From Elusimicrobiota bacterium (lineage in GTDB: Bacteria; Elusimicrobiota; Elusimicrobia; FEN-1173): a DNA stretch of 64,000 nucleotides. Below, piece after piece: positions 30,902 to 38,966 of this stretch. Numbering within the stretch: the stretch's first letter is position 1; the number at the start of each line of letters is the position of its first letter. The translations under genes were made by a program, and so were the position numbers. The notes below the pieces were generated by a model. That model saw only the letters and a program-made list of their open reading frames with translations, was not told the DNA's origin and did not search any database. Location of the stretch: the NCBI GenBank assembly GCA_016722575.1, contig JADKIY010000001.1, forward strand, positions 496,001-560,000, written 5' to 3'.

Positions 30902-33257
30902 ATTCATTTTGTCCTTTGACGAGGTGGGAAGGGCCGACGTGGCCCGGGTCGGCGGGAAGAACGCGTCCTTGGGAGAGCTCCGTCGTTCCCTCGGGTCGGC
31001 GGGGGTTCGGGTGCCGCCGGGGTTCGCGGTGACGGCCGACGGCCACCGGGCCTTCCTCCGGTTCAACCGGCTGGAGGACCCCGTGTCGGCGCTCTTCCTC
31101 GGCTTGGAAAAAGGACGCTTGTCCCTGGCGGAGGCGGCGCGGCGCCTGCGCGCCCTGGTCCTGGCCGCCCGTTGGCCGGAGGCCTTGGCCGCGGAAATCC
31201 GGGAAGCCTACGCGGGCCTGGGCAACGCCGTGGACGTGGCGGTGCGGTCCAGCGCCACGGCGGAGGATTTGCCCGAGGCCAGTTTCGCGGGCCAGCACGA
31301 AAGTTTTCTGAACGTGCGGAGCGCCGCCGGCGTCCTGGACGCGGGTCGGCGCTGTTACGCCAGCCTTTACACGGACCGCGCCATCGCCTACCGCCGGGAA
31401 AAAGGCTTCGACCACGAAAAGGTGGCCCTTTCCCTGGGCGTTCAGCGCATGGTCCGGGCCGATCGCGCCGGGGCCGGGGTGCTTTTTTCCCTCCACACGG
31501 AAACCGGATTCCCCCGCTTTGCCGTCGTGAACGCCGTTTGGGGGCTGGGGGAAAACATCGTTCAAGGCGTTGTCACTCCCGACGAATATCTGGTGTTCAA
31601 GCCCTTCCTGGGCGACCCCGCCTTGACCCCCATCGTGAGCCGCCGCCTCGGGAAGAAAACAAAAAAAATGATTTACGCGCCCGGCGGGCGCACGGTCAAC
31701 GTTCCGACGACCGTTCGGGAGCGGGAGCGGTACGTGCTGACGGACGCGGAGGTTCTGGACTTGGCCCGGTGGGCGGTGGCCGTGGAAAAACATTACGGCC
31801 AACCCATGGACATGGAATGGGCCAAGGACGGCCGGACGGGCGAGCTTTTCATGGTGCAGGCCCGGCCCGAAACCGTCCAGTCCCGCCGGGGGGCCGGGGT
31901 TCTGAAAACTTACCGCCTGACGGAAAAAGGAACCGTCCTCCTCCGGGGGACGGCGGTGGGGGAAGGCATCGTCGCGGGGCCCGTCCAGGTCATACGGCGC
32001 CCCCAGGACCGGGACCGTTTCCGCGCCGGGTCCATTTTGGTGACCGGCGCCACCGATCCCGATTGGGTGCCGGTCATGAAGCGCGCCGCCGGCATCGTGA
32101 CCGACTTGGGCGGACGCACCTCCCACGCCGCCATCGTGAGCCGGGAACTGGGCCTGCCGGCGGTGGTGGGCACGGGCCGGGCGACGGCGGCCCTCAAAGA
32201 CGGCCGCCGGGTGACGCTCTCCTGCGCCGAAGGGGAAACCGGGGTTGTTTACGCCGGGGAAGTGGCCCACGAGACAACCGAGACCCGGCTGGATCAATTG
32301 CCCTCCCCCCGGACGCGCCTCCTGGTCAACGTCGCGAGCCCGTCGGCCGCCCTCCAATGGTGGCGTCTTCCCGTGCACGGGGTGGGTTTGGCCCGCATGG
32401 AATTCATCATCAACGACGTCATCCGCGTCCACCCCATGGCGCTTCTCCACCCGGAGCGCGTGGCGTCGGACCGGGAACGCCGGACCATCGCCCGGTTGAC
32501 GCGGGGATGGAAATCCCCCGCGGATTATTTCGTGGATCTTCTGGCGGAGGGCATCGGACAAATCGCGGCCGTGCACCACCCGAATCCCGTCATCGTCCGG
32601 CTGTCGGATTTCAAAACCAACGAGTACGCCCACCTGCTGGGCGGCGCCGCCTTCGAGCCCAAGGAGGAAAACCCCATGCTGGGGTTCCGCGGGGCGTCCC
32701 GGTATTATTCCGACGCCTACCGGGAAGGCTTCGCCCTGGAATGCCGCGCCCTCAAAAAAGCGCGGGAAATCCTGGGGTTGACCAACATCGTCGTCATGGT
32801 GCCTTTCTGCCGGACGCCCGAAGAAGCCGACCGGGTCTTGGCGGAAATGGCGAAGAACGGCCTGGCCCGGGGGCGGGGGGGCTTGAAGGTGTATGTCATG
32901 TGCGAGATTCCCTCCAACGTGATTTTGGCGGAAGAGTTCGCGGATCGGTTCGACGGTTTTTCCATCGGCTCCAACGACCTCACCCAGCTGACCCTGGGCG
33001 TCGACCGCGATTCGGGCGTTTTGGCCGCGCTCTTCGACGAGCGCAACGAGGCGGTCAAACGCCTGATCGCCGACGTCATCCGCCGGGCCCACGCCAAGGG
33101 GCGCAACGTGGGAATCTGCGGCCAAGCCCCCTCGGACCACCCGGACTTCGCGGCCTTTTTGGTACGATGCGGGATCGATTCCATTTCGCTCAATCCCGAC
33201 AGCGTCGCCGCGGTGTTGCGCCGCGTGGCGGCCGAGGAAAAAGGAGAACGCCCATGA
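30891..33257 (+). CDS. ppsA: phosphoenolpyruvate synthase
   Basis: A 788-aa enzyme that makes PEP from pyruvate with ATP to give AMP and phosphate. It has the N-terminal VGGKNASLGEL, VAVRSSATAEDLPEASFAGQ and FMVQARPETVQ regions, the swivelling phosphohistidine domain with GGRTSHAAIVSRELG (His412), and the C-terminal PEP/pyruvate barrel with VMCEIPSNV, SIGSNDLTQLTLGVDRDS and GICGQAPSDHPD (Cys743). Length fits PpsA. GTG at 30891 with AAGGAGGG 8 bases upstream is better than longer readings. It would allow gluconeogenesis under starvation or hypoxia. The next gene overlaps by ATGA. Confidence 0.95.
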   Translation: MAYKFILSFDEVGRADVARVGGKNASLGELRRSLGSAGVRVPPGFAVTADGHRAFLRFNRLEDPVSALFLGLEKGRLSLAEAARRLRALVLAARWPEALAAEIREAYAGLGNAVDVAVRSSATAEDLPEASFAGQHESFLNVRSAAGVLDAGRRCYASLYTDRAIAYRREKGFDHEKVALSLGVQRMVRADRAGAGVLFSLHTETGFPRFAVVNAVWGLGENIVQGVVTPDEYLVFKPFLGDPALTPIVSRRLGKKTKKMIYAPGGRTVNVPTTVRERERYVLTDAEVLDLARWAVAVEKHYGQPMDMEWAKDGRTGELFMVQARPETVQSRRGAGVLKTYRLTEKGTVLLRGTAVGEGIVAGPVQVIRRPQDRDRFRAGSILVTGATDPDWVPVMKRAAGIVTDLGGRTSHAAIVSRELGLPAVVGTGRATAALKDGRRVTLSCAEGETGVVYAGEVAHETTETRLDQLPSPRTRLLVNVASPSAALQWWRLPVHGVGLARMEFIINDVIRVHPMALLHPERVASDRERRTIARLTRGWKSPADYFVDLLAEGIGQIAAVHHPNPVIVRLSDFKTNEYAHLLGGAAFEPKEENPMLGFRGASRYYSDAYREGFALECRALKKAREILGLTNIVVMVPFCRTPEEADRVLAEMAKNGLARGRGGLKVYVMCEIPSNVILAEEFADRFDGFSIGSNDLTQLTLGVDRDSGVLAALFDERNEAVKRLIADVIRRAHAKGRNVGICGQAPSDHPDFAAFLVRCGIDSISLNPDSVAAVLRRVAAEEKGERP

Positions 33258-34198
33258 AAATCTTGGTTGGTTGCGACGGAACGCCCGCGGGCCGGGCGGC
33301 CCTGGAGGATTTGACCCGGGCGGGCCTGCCGCCCGATGCCGAGGCCGTGGTGATGACGGTGGCGGACGTGTGGCTCGCGCCGGGGGACCCGGACCCCCGG
33401 GTGGCCCGGGCCATTCCCGCCGTGGGACGCGCCCACAGCCGGGCCGAAGGGCTTTTGGCCGACGCCCGGGCGGAGGCCCGGCGGAGCGCCGATCGGCTTC
33501 GCCGACTTTTCCCCGGATGGACGGTGGGGGAGGACGCCGCCGCCGATTCCCCGGCGTGGGCTTTGCTCAAGAAAGCCCGGGCCTGGTCCCCGGATCTTTT
33601 GGTCGTGGGCGCCACGGGGAAAAAAGCCCTGGCCCGATTGACCTTGGGCAGCGTTTCCCAGAAAGTGCTCGCCGAAGCCCGGGGCTCCGTGCGCGTCGGC
33701 CGAGCGGGCCCGCCGGAGGACGGGGGCCTGCGGCTCCTGGTGGCGGTGGACGGTTCCCCCGATTCGGACCGGGCCGTGAACGCGGTGGCCCGCCGCCGTT
33801 GGCCCGCGGAAACCCGGGTCCGGGTCATGGCCGTGGTGGACGATCGGCTCCTGTCGGCCGCGGCCCTTCGCGTGGCGCCCCTGGCCCGCTGGATGAAACC
33901 GGGCGACACCGATCCGGCGGCCTGGGTGGGCCGCATGGTGGAGGAATCTTGCGCCCGCCTTCAAGGCCAGGGGTTGTTGGTGTCCGGCCGGGTGGAAAAG
34001 GGAAACCCCAAAACGGTCTTGGTGGAAAAGGCCGCCAAATGGCGGGCCCACGCCCTTTACCTGGGGGCCCGGGGGTTGACCCGCTGGGAACGGTTTATGC
34101 TGGGGAGCGTGTCCACCGCGGTGGCGGCCAGGGCGGCCTGCACCGTGGAGGTGGTTCGCGGTCCTCGACGGGAGACCTCCCTCACCGGCCCGGCGTAA
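33254..34198 (+). CDS. tandem universal stress protein
   Basis: A 314-aa protein made of two UspA domains (about 1-150 and 155-305). Both carry the ATP-binding pattern G-x2-G-x9-G-S: GATGKKALARLTLGS in the first and GARGLTRWERFMLGS in the second. The N-terminal strands MKILVGCDGTPAGRAAL and RLLVAVDGSPDSDRAV contain the conserved acidic residue. ATP-binding Usp proteins are usually induced by hypoxia, starvation or stress. ATG at 33254 overlaps the ppsA stop and has AAGGAG upstream. Confidence 0.92.
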   Translation: MKILVGCDGTPAGRAALEDLTRAGLPPDAEAVVMTVADVWLAPGDPDPRVARAIPAVGRAHSRAEGLLADARAEARRSADRLRRLFPGWTVGEDAAADSPAWALLKKARAWSPDLLVVGATGKKALARLTLGSVSQKVLAEARGSVRVGRAGPPEDGGLRLLVAVDGSPDSDRAVNAVARRRWPAETRVRVMAVVDDRLLSAAALRVAPLARWMKPGDTDPAAWVGRMVEESCARLQGQGLLVSGRVEKGNPKTVLVEKAAKWRAHALYLGARGLTRWERFMLGSVSTAVAARAACTVEVVRGPRRETSLTGPA

Positions 34199-34260
34199 TA
34201 CCTGACCGCCGTCATGGCGGATTCGACGGGGGAGAGCTAGAGTCCCAGGTGGAGGCGGCC

Positions 34261-34419
34261 ATGGACATCTGTCCCGTGTGCGGTCAGTCGGTGGATCGGC
34301 TTGAAGCGTACCTCGCGGAGTTCGGCGGGGACGTACGGTTCTTTTGTTCCCGAGCCTGCCTGGAGTCCTTCGAGCGGGAACCCGCCCGTTATTTAACGGT
34401 TCCCGAGGCCGAACGATGA
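34261..34419 (+). CDS. small YHS/TRASH-type metal-binding protein
   Basis: A 52-aa protein with four cysteines: MDICPVCG (Cys4, Cys7) and FFCSRACLESFEREPARYL (Cys29, Cys33). This is the YHS/TRASH treble-clef pattern usually binding Zn, Cu or other soft metals. As a stand-alone gene it may be a metallochaperone or sensor. GGAGG stands six bases before the ATG. The stop overlaps the next gene's ATG (ATGA). Similar domains occur attached to metal ATPases, and a P-type ATPase is four genes upstream. Confidence 0.75.
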   Translation: MDICPVCGQSVDRLEAYLAEFGGDVRFFCSRACLESFEREPARYLTVPEAER

Positions 34420-35093
34420 CCGCCCTTCTCGCGGAACGCCCCGTCCGCACGGCCACGGCCGACGCCCTCCTGGAAGGCGATTTGTACCTTCCCGACGATC
34501 CCCGGGGGCTGATTGTCTTCGCTCATGGCTCGGGATCTTCCCGCCACAACGCCCGGGACCGCCGCGTGATCCAACGGTTGGCCGCCGAGGGATTCGGCAC
34601 CCTGGTGTTTGACCTGCTCACCCGTTCCGAAGACGCCCAGGACCGTTGGACCTACCGTTTCCGTTTCGATACCCCCCTGTTGGCCCGGCGATTGACCTCG
34701 GCCTTGGACTGGGCGCGCCACTCGCCGGTTTCCCGCCATTTGAAAATCGGTCTCCTGGGGGCGGCGTCCGACGCCGGGGCGGCTCTCCGGGTCGCCTCCG
34801 AGCGGGCCCGGGACATTTCGGCCGTCGTTCTCTTGGGAGGCCGCCCGGAGGTTTCCCGGGAAATTCTCCGCCGGGTGTCGGCCCCCTCCTTGCTCCTGGT
34901 GGGGGAAAAAGACACCGGCGTCCTCCATCGGTGCCGCCATTGCTTGGATCAATTCCATGGCCCCCGGGAGCTGTGCGTGGTGCCGGGGGCGTCCCACCTG
35001 TTTTTGGAAGGCGAAACCCTGGAATCGGCGGCGAATTCGGCTTCCGAGTGGTTCGCCCGCCATTTGAACCCGCCGGCGCGGCACGCGGCGTAA
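34416..35093 (+). CDS. dienelactone hydrolase-like alpha/beta hydrolase
   Basis: A 225-aa alpha/beta hydrolase. GLIVFAHGSGSSRHNARDR is the oxyanion region, LLVGEKDTGVLH holds the likely acid, and VPGASHLF the His. The nucleophile elbow, usually GASTGAAAAL in this group, reads GAASDAGAAL, so the catalytic Ser appears shifted by one or lost. The protein belongs to the family often fused to phosphoribosyltransferases in stress islands. It may be inactive or alter its nucleophile. ATG at 34416 overlaps the YHS gene. It ends the operon. Confidence 0.8.
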   Translation: MTALLAERPVRTATADALLEGDLYLPDDPRGLIVFAHGSGSSRHNARDRRVIQRLAAEGFGTLVFDLLTRSEDAQDRWTYRFRFDTPLLARRLTSALDWARHSPVSRHLKIGLLGAASDAGAALRVASERARDISAVVLLGGRPEVSREILRRVSAPSLLLVGEKDTGVLHRCRHCLDQFHGPRELCVVPGASHLFLEGETLESAANSASEWFARHLNPPARHAA

Positions 35094-35145
35094 GTCCTTT
35101 CCTCCCCCCAAAAATCCCTTCCGAGGTCCCTTCCGAAAAGGGCGG

Positions 35146-35173
35146 TTGAATCCGTCGAAAAGTGGTGTAATAT
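35146..35173 (+). promoter_or_regulatory. promoter upstream of the repeats and tRNA-Thr
   Basis: TTGAAT (35146-35151), a 16-base spacer and TAATAT (35168-35173). The next stable gene is the tRNA at 35415. If this is its promoter, the precursor would carry the whole palindromic repeat cluster as a 5' leader. Confidence 0.5.
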
Positions 35174-35242
35174 TTGAGGGTCGTTATTTGCGAATTCCCG
35201 AACGGAAACCTTAAACCGTTGAGGAAAGAAAAACCCTTTGGT

Positions 35243-35407
35243 GCCGCCCTTGCCTGCACCGGAAGGGACGGTGGCATAAGTCGAAAATGCAAGGAGGCCG
35301 CCCTTTGCCAGAGGCAAAAGACGGCAGGCGGCGGCAGAGCCGCCGAAGAAATAGGATGCCGCCCTTTGCCAGGGGCAAAGGACGGCAGGCGGGGCCAGAG
35401 GCCCCGA
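35243..35407. repeat. three tandem palindromic (REP-like) units
   Basis: Three consecutive related units start at 35243, 35297 and 35358 (54 and 61 bases apart), each opening with GCCGCCCTT. Units two and three share CCCTTTGCCAGRGGCAAARG, itself an inverted repeat, followed by ACGGCAGGCGG and a second small palindrome (GCGGC/GCCGC in unit two, GGGGCC/GGCCCC in unit three). The first unit is degenerate. The rest of the 320-base gap (35094-35414) holds only a promoter. No protein is credible here. Confidence 0.7.
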
Positions 35408-35414
35408 ATTCCCT

Positions 35415-35487
35415 GCCGACGTAGCTCAATTGGTAGAGCAACGGTTTTGTAAACCGTAGGTTGTCGGTTCGATCCCGACCGTCGGCT
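35415..35487 (+). tRNA. tRNA-Thr (anticodon TGT)
   Basis: A 73-base cloverleaf. Acceptor GCCGACG pairs with CGTCGGC, with discriminator T at 35487 and no encoded CCA. The D arm is GCTC/GAGC. The anticodon stem ACGGT/ACCGT encloses loop TTTGTAA with anticodon TGT, reading ACA. The T arm is GTCGG-TTCGATC-CCGAC. The HEAT lipoprotein gene follows 40 bases downstream, so the two may be co-transcribed. Confidence 0.97.
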
Positions 35488-35527
35488 TATTTTTTGTTTG
35501 CGCGGGTTGGCCCGCGGAAGGAACATC

Positions 35528-37144
35528 GTGACCCATCGAAAAATTCTTTCTTTGTGTGTGGCCTTGTCCATCGCCGGGTGCGCGGGGGCGCCGGTGGTGC
35601 CGTTGACGCCGGAGGAAAAGGCGGCGGCCGTGGTCCAGAAAATCGCCCGGGCGGACGCGGCGGCTGCGCCCTTCTTGATCAAGCTGTTGGACGAGGAACG
35701 CCTGAAGACCCTGCAACTGCAGGACTTTCAGGAAACCTCCCTGCGGGACGTCGTGTCCCTCACCACCCCGGAAGGCTACCGTCTTAAATACCGTCTTTTG
35801 GAAATCGGCGTGCCCGTGGCCCAGGCTTTTTCCCTGTCCCGGGACGTGCAGGTCCAGGCGCGGCTCATGGAGGCGGCGCGGTGGGTCGGCGGCAGTCGAT
35901 CCCGGGCGGAAGGCCTTCTCGTCCTGGCCGCCAAGAAAAATCCCGACCACTTCAAAGTGTTCCGGGAAGCCTTGTTGGACAAAAACCCCGCCCTGCAGTT
36001 CGCCGCCCTGGAGGCCATGGCCCAGTGGGACGTGCCGGGCGCGGTGCCCTTTTTGCTGAGCGTCGCCGAACGGGGCTGGTCGCCCTTGATTCGGGTGTAC
36101 GCCGCCCAGGCCGCCTACCGTCGGGGAGCGCCCGAGGGCCGGCAAAAACTTTTGACCTTTCTGACGGACCCGGACTGGTTCGGCCGGGCCCTGGCGGCCC
36201 GTTATCTGGGCGACCTCGGCGAGGCGGCGGACGCGGATCGGTTGATCTCCCGACTGGGCCAGGAACACGGCAATCATTTCGTGGTGGCCGAGCTTTGCAT
36301 TGCCGGGTTGAAGCTTTTGGGCAAGCGCTCCCCCGCGGCCCCTCGCCGGTCCCCCCCGCCGAGGCCCCGAACCCCGGCCCCGCGGCCCCCGGTCGTGGAC
36401 GATTTGTTCGAATTGGAACCGCTGGTCGTCACCGCGCCCCGGGTCAAGATTTCCGGCGAGCAGTTCATCGACGCCCGGATCGACAACGAGCTCGTCAATT
36501 TGTTGGAAAAAATCGCCACCGAGCCGCCGCCCGAGCAAGTCATCGTGGATCCCGCTTTGGCCGACGTCAACCAACTGGTGACGCCCGCGGGGTTCGGGCT
36601 TAAAATCCGGTATTCGGACATCGCCTTCCTGATCACCGAAGGCCTCGCGGGGACGACCAACTTGACCTTGATCAACCGGTTGGAAGCCATCGCCCGGCAA
36701 AGCCCCAACACCCGGGCCCGGGCCTCGGCCCTGGTGGCCCTGGGGCACGACGCCACCCGCAACGACCTTCAAATATTTCAAGACGCCCTCAAGGAGACGA
36801 GCCTCATCGTCCGCTTCGGCGCCGTGGAGGCCCTGTCGTTCCAAACGAACCCCATGGCGCGGCCGATCCTGGCCGGAGCGGCCCAGACGGACGCCTCGGC
36901 CCCGGTCCGGTTGTTCGCGGCCCAGGCCCTTTCCCGGGCGGGGGACGCCCAGGGCACGGAAATTCTTCGACGGGCGCTCTCCGACCCCGATTGGGTGGTG
37001 CGGGCGCTTTCAACCTATCTGGTGGGATTGTTGGGCGACGACACGGACTTCGAGAGGATAATGATCAACATGAACCGAGAATCCAACGACCGCGTGACCG
37101 CGGAAAACTGTTTGGCGATTTTACGCCTGGCGAGGGCCTCGTGA
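35528..37144 (+). CDS. HEAT-repeat lipoprotein
   Basis: A 538-aa protein with a lipoprotein signal (lipobox SIAGC, Cys18). Two helical-repeat halves (about 90-270 and 370-535) resemble HEAT/PBS-lyase repeats, such as VQARLMEAARWVGG, PALQFAALEAMAQWDVPGA and ARASALVALGHDATRNDL. A proline-rich linker (SPPPRPRTPAPRPP) at about 285 separates them. GTG at 35528 with AAGGAA is the start. The stop overlaps the TolQ/ExbB gene (GTGA), so it is probably the lipoprotein partner of the following Tol/Ton-like complex. Confidence 0.8.
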   Translation: MTHRKILSLCVALSIAGCAGAPVVPLTPEEKAAAVVQKIARADAAAAPFLIKLLDEERLKTLQLQDFQETSLRDVVSLTTPEGYRLKYRLLEIGVPVAQAFSLSRDVQVQARLMEAARWVGGSRSRAEGLLVLAAKKNPDHFKVFREALLDKNPALQFAALEAMAQWDVPGAVPFLLSVAERGWSPLIRVYAAQAAYRRGAPEGRQKLLTFLTDPDWFGRALAARYLGDLGEAADADRLISRLGQEHGNHFVVAELCIAGLKLLGKRSPAAPRRSPPPRPRTPAPRPPVVDDLFELEPLVVTAPRVKISGEQFIDARIDNELVNLLEKIATEPPPEQVIVDPALADVNQLVTPAGFGLKIRYSDIAFLITEGLAGTTNLTLINRLEAIARQSPNTRARASALVALGHDATRNDLQIFQDALKETSLIVRFGAVEALSFQTNPMARPILAGAAQTDASAPVRLFAAQALSRAGDAQGTEILRRALSDPDWVVRALSTYLVGLLGDDTDFERIMINMNRESNDRVTAENCLAILRLARAS

Positions 37145-37761
37145 ACGCCGCTCTCCACGTCCTGGTGGGAACGGGCGGGTCCTGGGTCATCTACGGACTG
37201 CTTCTGGCCTCGGTCCTGACCGTGGCGGTCATCGTTGAGCGCGCCCAGGTGCTGGTCCGGGAGCGGAAGGAACTTTCGGCCTGGAAGGCCAAAATCAAAG
37301 GTCCACTGGCCGAAGGGGATTTGGCCCGGGTCACGGAGTTGACCGCCAAGGCGGCCGGGGTCGGCGCCGCCATCCTGCGCGGGGGCCTGGTCAAAGCCGG
37401 CACCACGCCCGCCGCCGTCGAAGAACGGTTGGCCGCCTCGCGCATCGAAGGCAAATACCAATTGGAGCGGCGCCTTTGGGTGCTGGGCACCCTGGGCAAC
37501 AACGCCCCCTTCATCGGACTTTTCGGGACGGTGCTGGGCGTGATCAAAGCCTTCGGCGATCTGGCCGCGGCCACCACCGCCGGTCCCGAGGTCGTCATGG
37601 CCGGTCTTTCCGAGGCGCTGATCGCGACGGCGGTGGGCCTTCTGGTGGCCATTCCGGCGGTCATCGCCTACAACTATTTCATGAAACGGGCCGGGGAATA
37701 CCTCGCCGAAACCGACGCCCTGTCCCGCCGTCTTTTGGCGGCGTTAAAAGACCACCGATAA
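37141..37761 (+). CDS. TolQ/ExbB-family proton channel
   Basis: A 206-aa MotA/TolQ/ExbB protein. The first membrane helix is SWVIYGLLLASVLTVAVIVERAQVLV. The conserved second and third helices are in APFIGLFGTVLGVIKAF and SEALIATAVGLLVAIPAVIAYNYF. With ExbD/TolR it couples proton flow to energy transfer across the periplasm. GTG at 37141 overlaps the HEAT lipoprotein stop, which is why I did not use longer in-frame starts. The ExbD gene follows after three bases. Confidence 0.92.
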   Translation: MNAALHVLVGTGGSWVIYGLLLASVLTVAVIVERAQVLVRERKELSAWKAKIKGPLAEGDLARVTELTAKAAGVGAAILRGGLVKAGTTPAAVEERLAASRIEGKYQLERRLWVLGTLGNNAPFIGLFGTVLGVIKAFGDLAAATTAGPEVVMAGLSEALIATAVGLLVAIPAVIAYNYFMKRAGEYLAETDALSRRLLAALKDHR

Positions 37762-37764
37762 TTT

Positions 37765-38175
37765 ATGGCGGCGGGGGGCGAGGAGCGGGAAGGGCTGATC
37801 ACCGGCATCAACGTCACGCCGTTGGTGGACGTCGTCCTGGTCCTCCTCATTATTTTCATGGCCACCGCCCCGCTCATCTCCCGACGGGCCCTGGCCGTGG
37901 CGGTGCCCAAGGCCGCGACCGGTGAACGGTCCACCGCCGCCCTGCGAGTGACCCGCGCCGCCGACGGGCAGATCTTCCTCGAAAAAACCCCCCAAACCCT
38001 GGCCACCTTGACGCAGGAATTGCAAACGCGGCTTAAACTCGAGCCGGACCTCCACGTTTCCGTGGCGGCCGAGGAGCGCCTGCCCTACGGCGACGTGGTG
38101 GAACTGTTGGATACAATCCGCTCCGCCGGTGTCAAAAAGGTGGCGCTGGACGTTCGCCCCGCGCCCAAGAAATAG
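37765..38175 (+). CDS. ExbD/TolR-family protein
   Basis: A 136-aa protein with the usual short cytoplasmic start, then the single membrane helix INVTPLVDVVLVLLIIFMATAP, which carries the essential Asp. The periplasmic domain ends LPYGDVVELLDTIRSAGVKKVALDV, a clear family signature. It partners the TolQ/ExbB protein encoded three bases upstream. ATG at 37765. A TonB-like gene follows 10 bases after the stop. Confidence 0.93.
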   Translation: MAAGGEEREGLITGINVTPLVDVVLVLLIIFMATAPLISRRALAVAVPKAATGERSTAALRVTRAADGQIFLEKTPQTLATLTQELQTRLKLEPDLHVSVAAEERLPYGDVVELLDTIRSAGVKKVALDVRPAPKK

Positions 38176-38185
38176 GGGAGGGTCG

Positions 38186-38932
38186 ATGGATCTTCGGACC
38201 TGGACGCCTTTCCAAAAAGGGTTGGCCGCTTCCCTGGCCCTGCACGGGGGGGTGTTTTTATTTTTGAACCACCGGGCCGGGGACGGCGACGGCGCGCCCC
38301 TCTGGGCCACGGCCGACGCCATCGAAGTCGACCTCACCCGCCCCTTCCGCTTGACGGCCGACCCCCGCCTGGCCCGCCTGTCCGCCAACCCCGGAACCGG
38401 CGCTCCCGTTGTCGACAAACCCACCCCCGGACCGAGCCTGCCCGGGGGCGGCGTGGCGGCCAAGGGCGTCGAATGGACCGCCCCCGGCCCCAAAACCACC
38501 GCTTTAACGACGCCGGAAATCGAGGGAAATCTTTTGTCCACTTCCACGGGTCCCTCCACGGGCACCGGGTTGGTGGAGGGGCCTTCCCAAGGACTGGGAG
38601 GGCTGGGCACGGGCGGCGAGGGGGAAGTGGACTGGGTCTATTTGACCGAACTTCCAAAACTTCTTAACCGGGAAGAAATGGCTCGGAACATCCGTCGCTT
38701 CTACCCCGAGGAGGAACGTCGGGCCGGCCACGAAGGCCAGGTGGTGGCGCGGCTTCACTTGAACCGCGACGGCCGGGTGAGCTCCCTGGACGTGGAGCGG
38801 TCGGCCGGGACGGCGTTTGACGCGGCCGCCCAGAAAGTCCTGGCCCTGGCCCAATTTTCCCCGGCCAAGGCGGGGGACCGGGCGGTGGCGGTCAAAATCC
38901 GGCAGGCGGTGGCTTTTCGCCTGGAGGACTGA
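38186..38932 (+). CDS. TonB-family energy transducer
   Basis: A 248-aa protein with an N-terminal membrane anchor (LAASLALHGGVFLFL, about residues 13-27). A Gly/Pro/Thr-rich spacer follows, then a C-terminal TonB/TolA domain (about 185-248: GHEGQVVARLHLNRDGRVSS, AFDAAAQKVLALAQFSPA, RQAVAF). It would transmit energy from the ExbB/ExbD pair to the outer membrane. GGGGAGGG precedes the ATG at 38186. No TonB-dependent receptor is nearby, so the cargo is unknown. Confidence 0.88.
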   Translation: MDLRTWTPFQKGLAASLALHGGVFLFLNHRAGDGDGAPLWATADAIEVDLTRPFRLTADPRLARLSANPGTGAPVVDKPTPGPSLPGGGVAAKGVEWTAPGPKTTALTTPEIEGNLLSTSTGPSTGTGLVEGPSQGLGGLGTGGEGEVDWVYLTELPKLLNREEMARNIRRFYPEEERRAGHEGQVVARLHLNRDGRVSSLDVERSAGTAFDAAAQKVLALAQFSPAKAGDRAVAVKIRQAVAFRLED

Positions 38933-38953
38933 TCGATTTCCGTCGGACTTTGG

Positions 38954-38959
38954 TATAAT
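38954..38959 (+). promoter_or_regulatory. TATAAT box of the zinc-ribbon/parAB operon
   Basis: A perfect TATAAT seven bases before the ATG at 38967, with no Shine-Dalgarno sequence between. The arrangement matches the putative leaderless promoters at 1218 and 27083. The -35 region is weak. Confidence 0.5.
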
Positions 38960-38966
38960 TCCGCCC

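Noticed and set aside
30192..33140. 982-residue reverse frame opposite the cNMP stub and ppsA
   Set aside because: It covers the clear PEP synthase coding sequence. Long reverse frames are common in G+C-rich DNA, and this one shows no recognisable domain.
35174..35452. 92-residue forward frame across the repeats into the tRNA
   Set aside because: It runs through the palindromic units and the tRNA gene; its end only translates the tRNA-Thr sequence.
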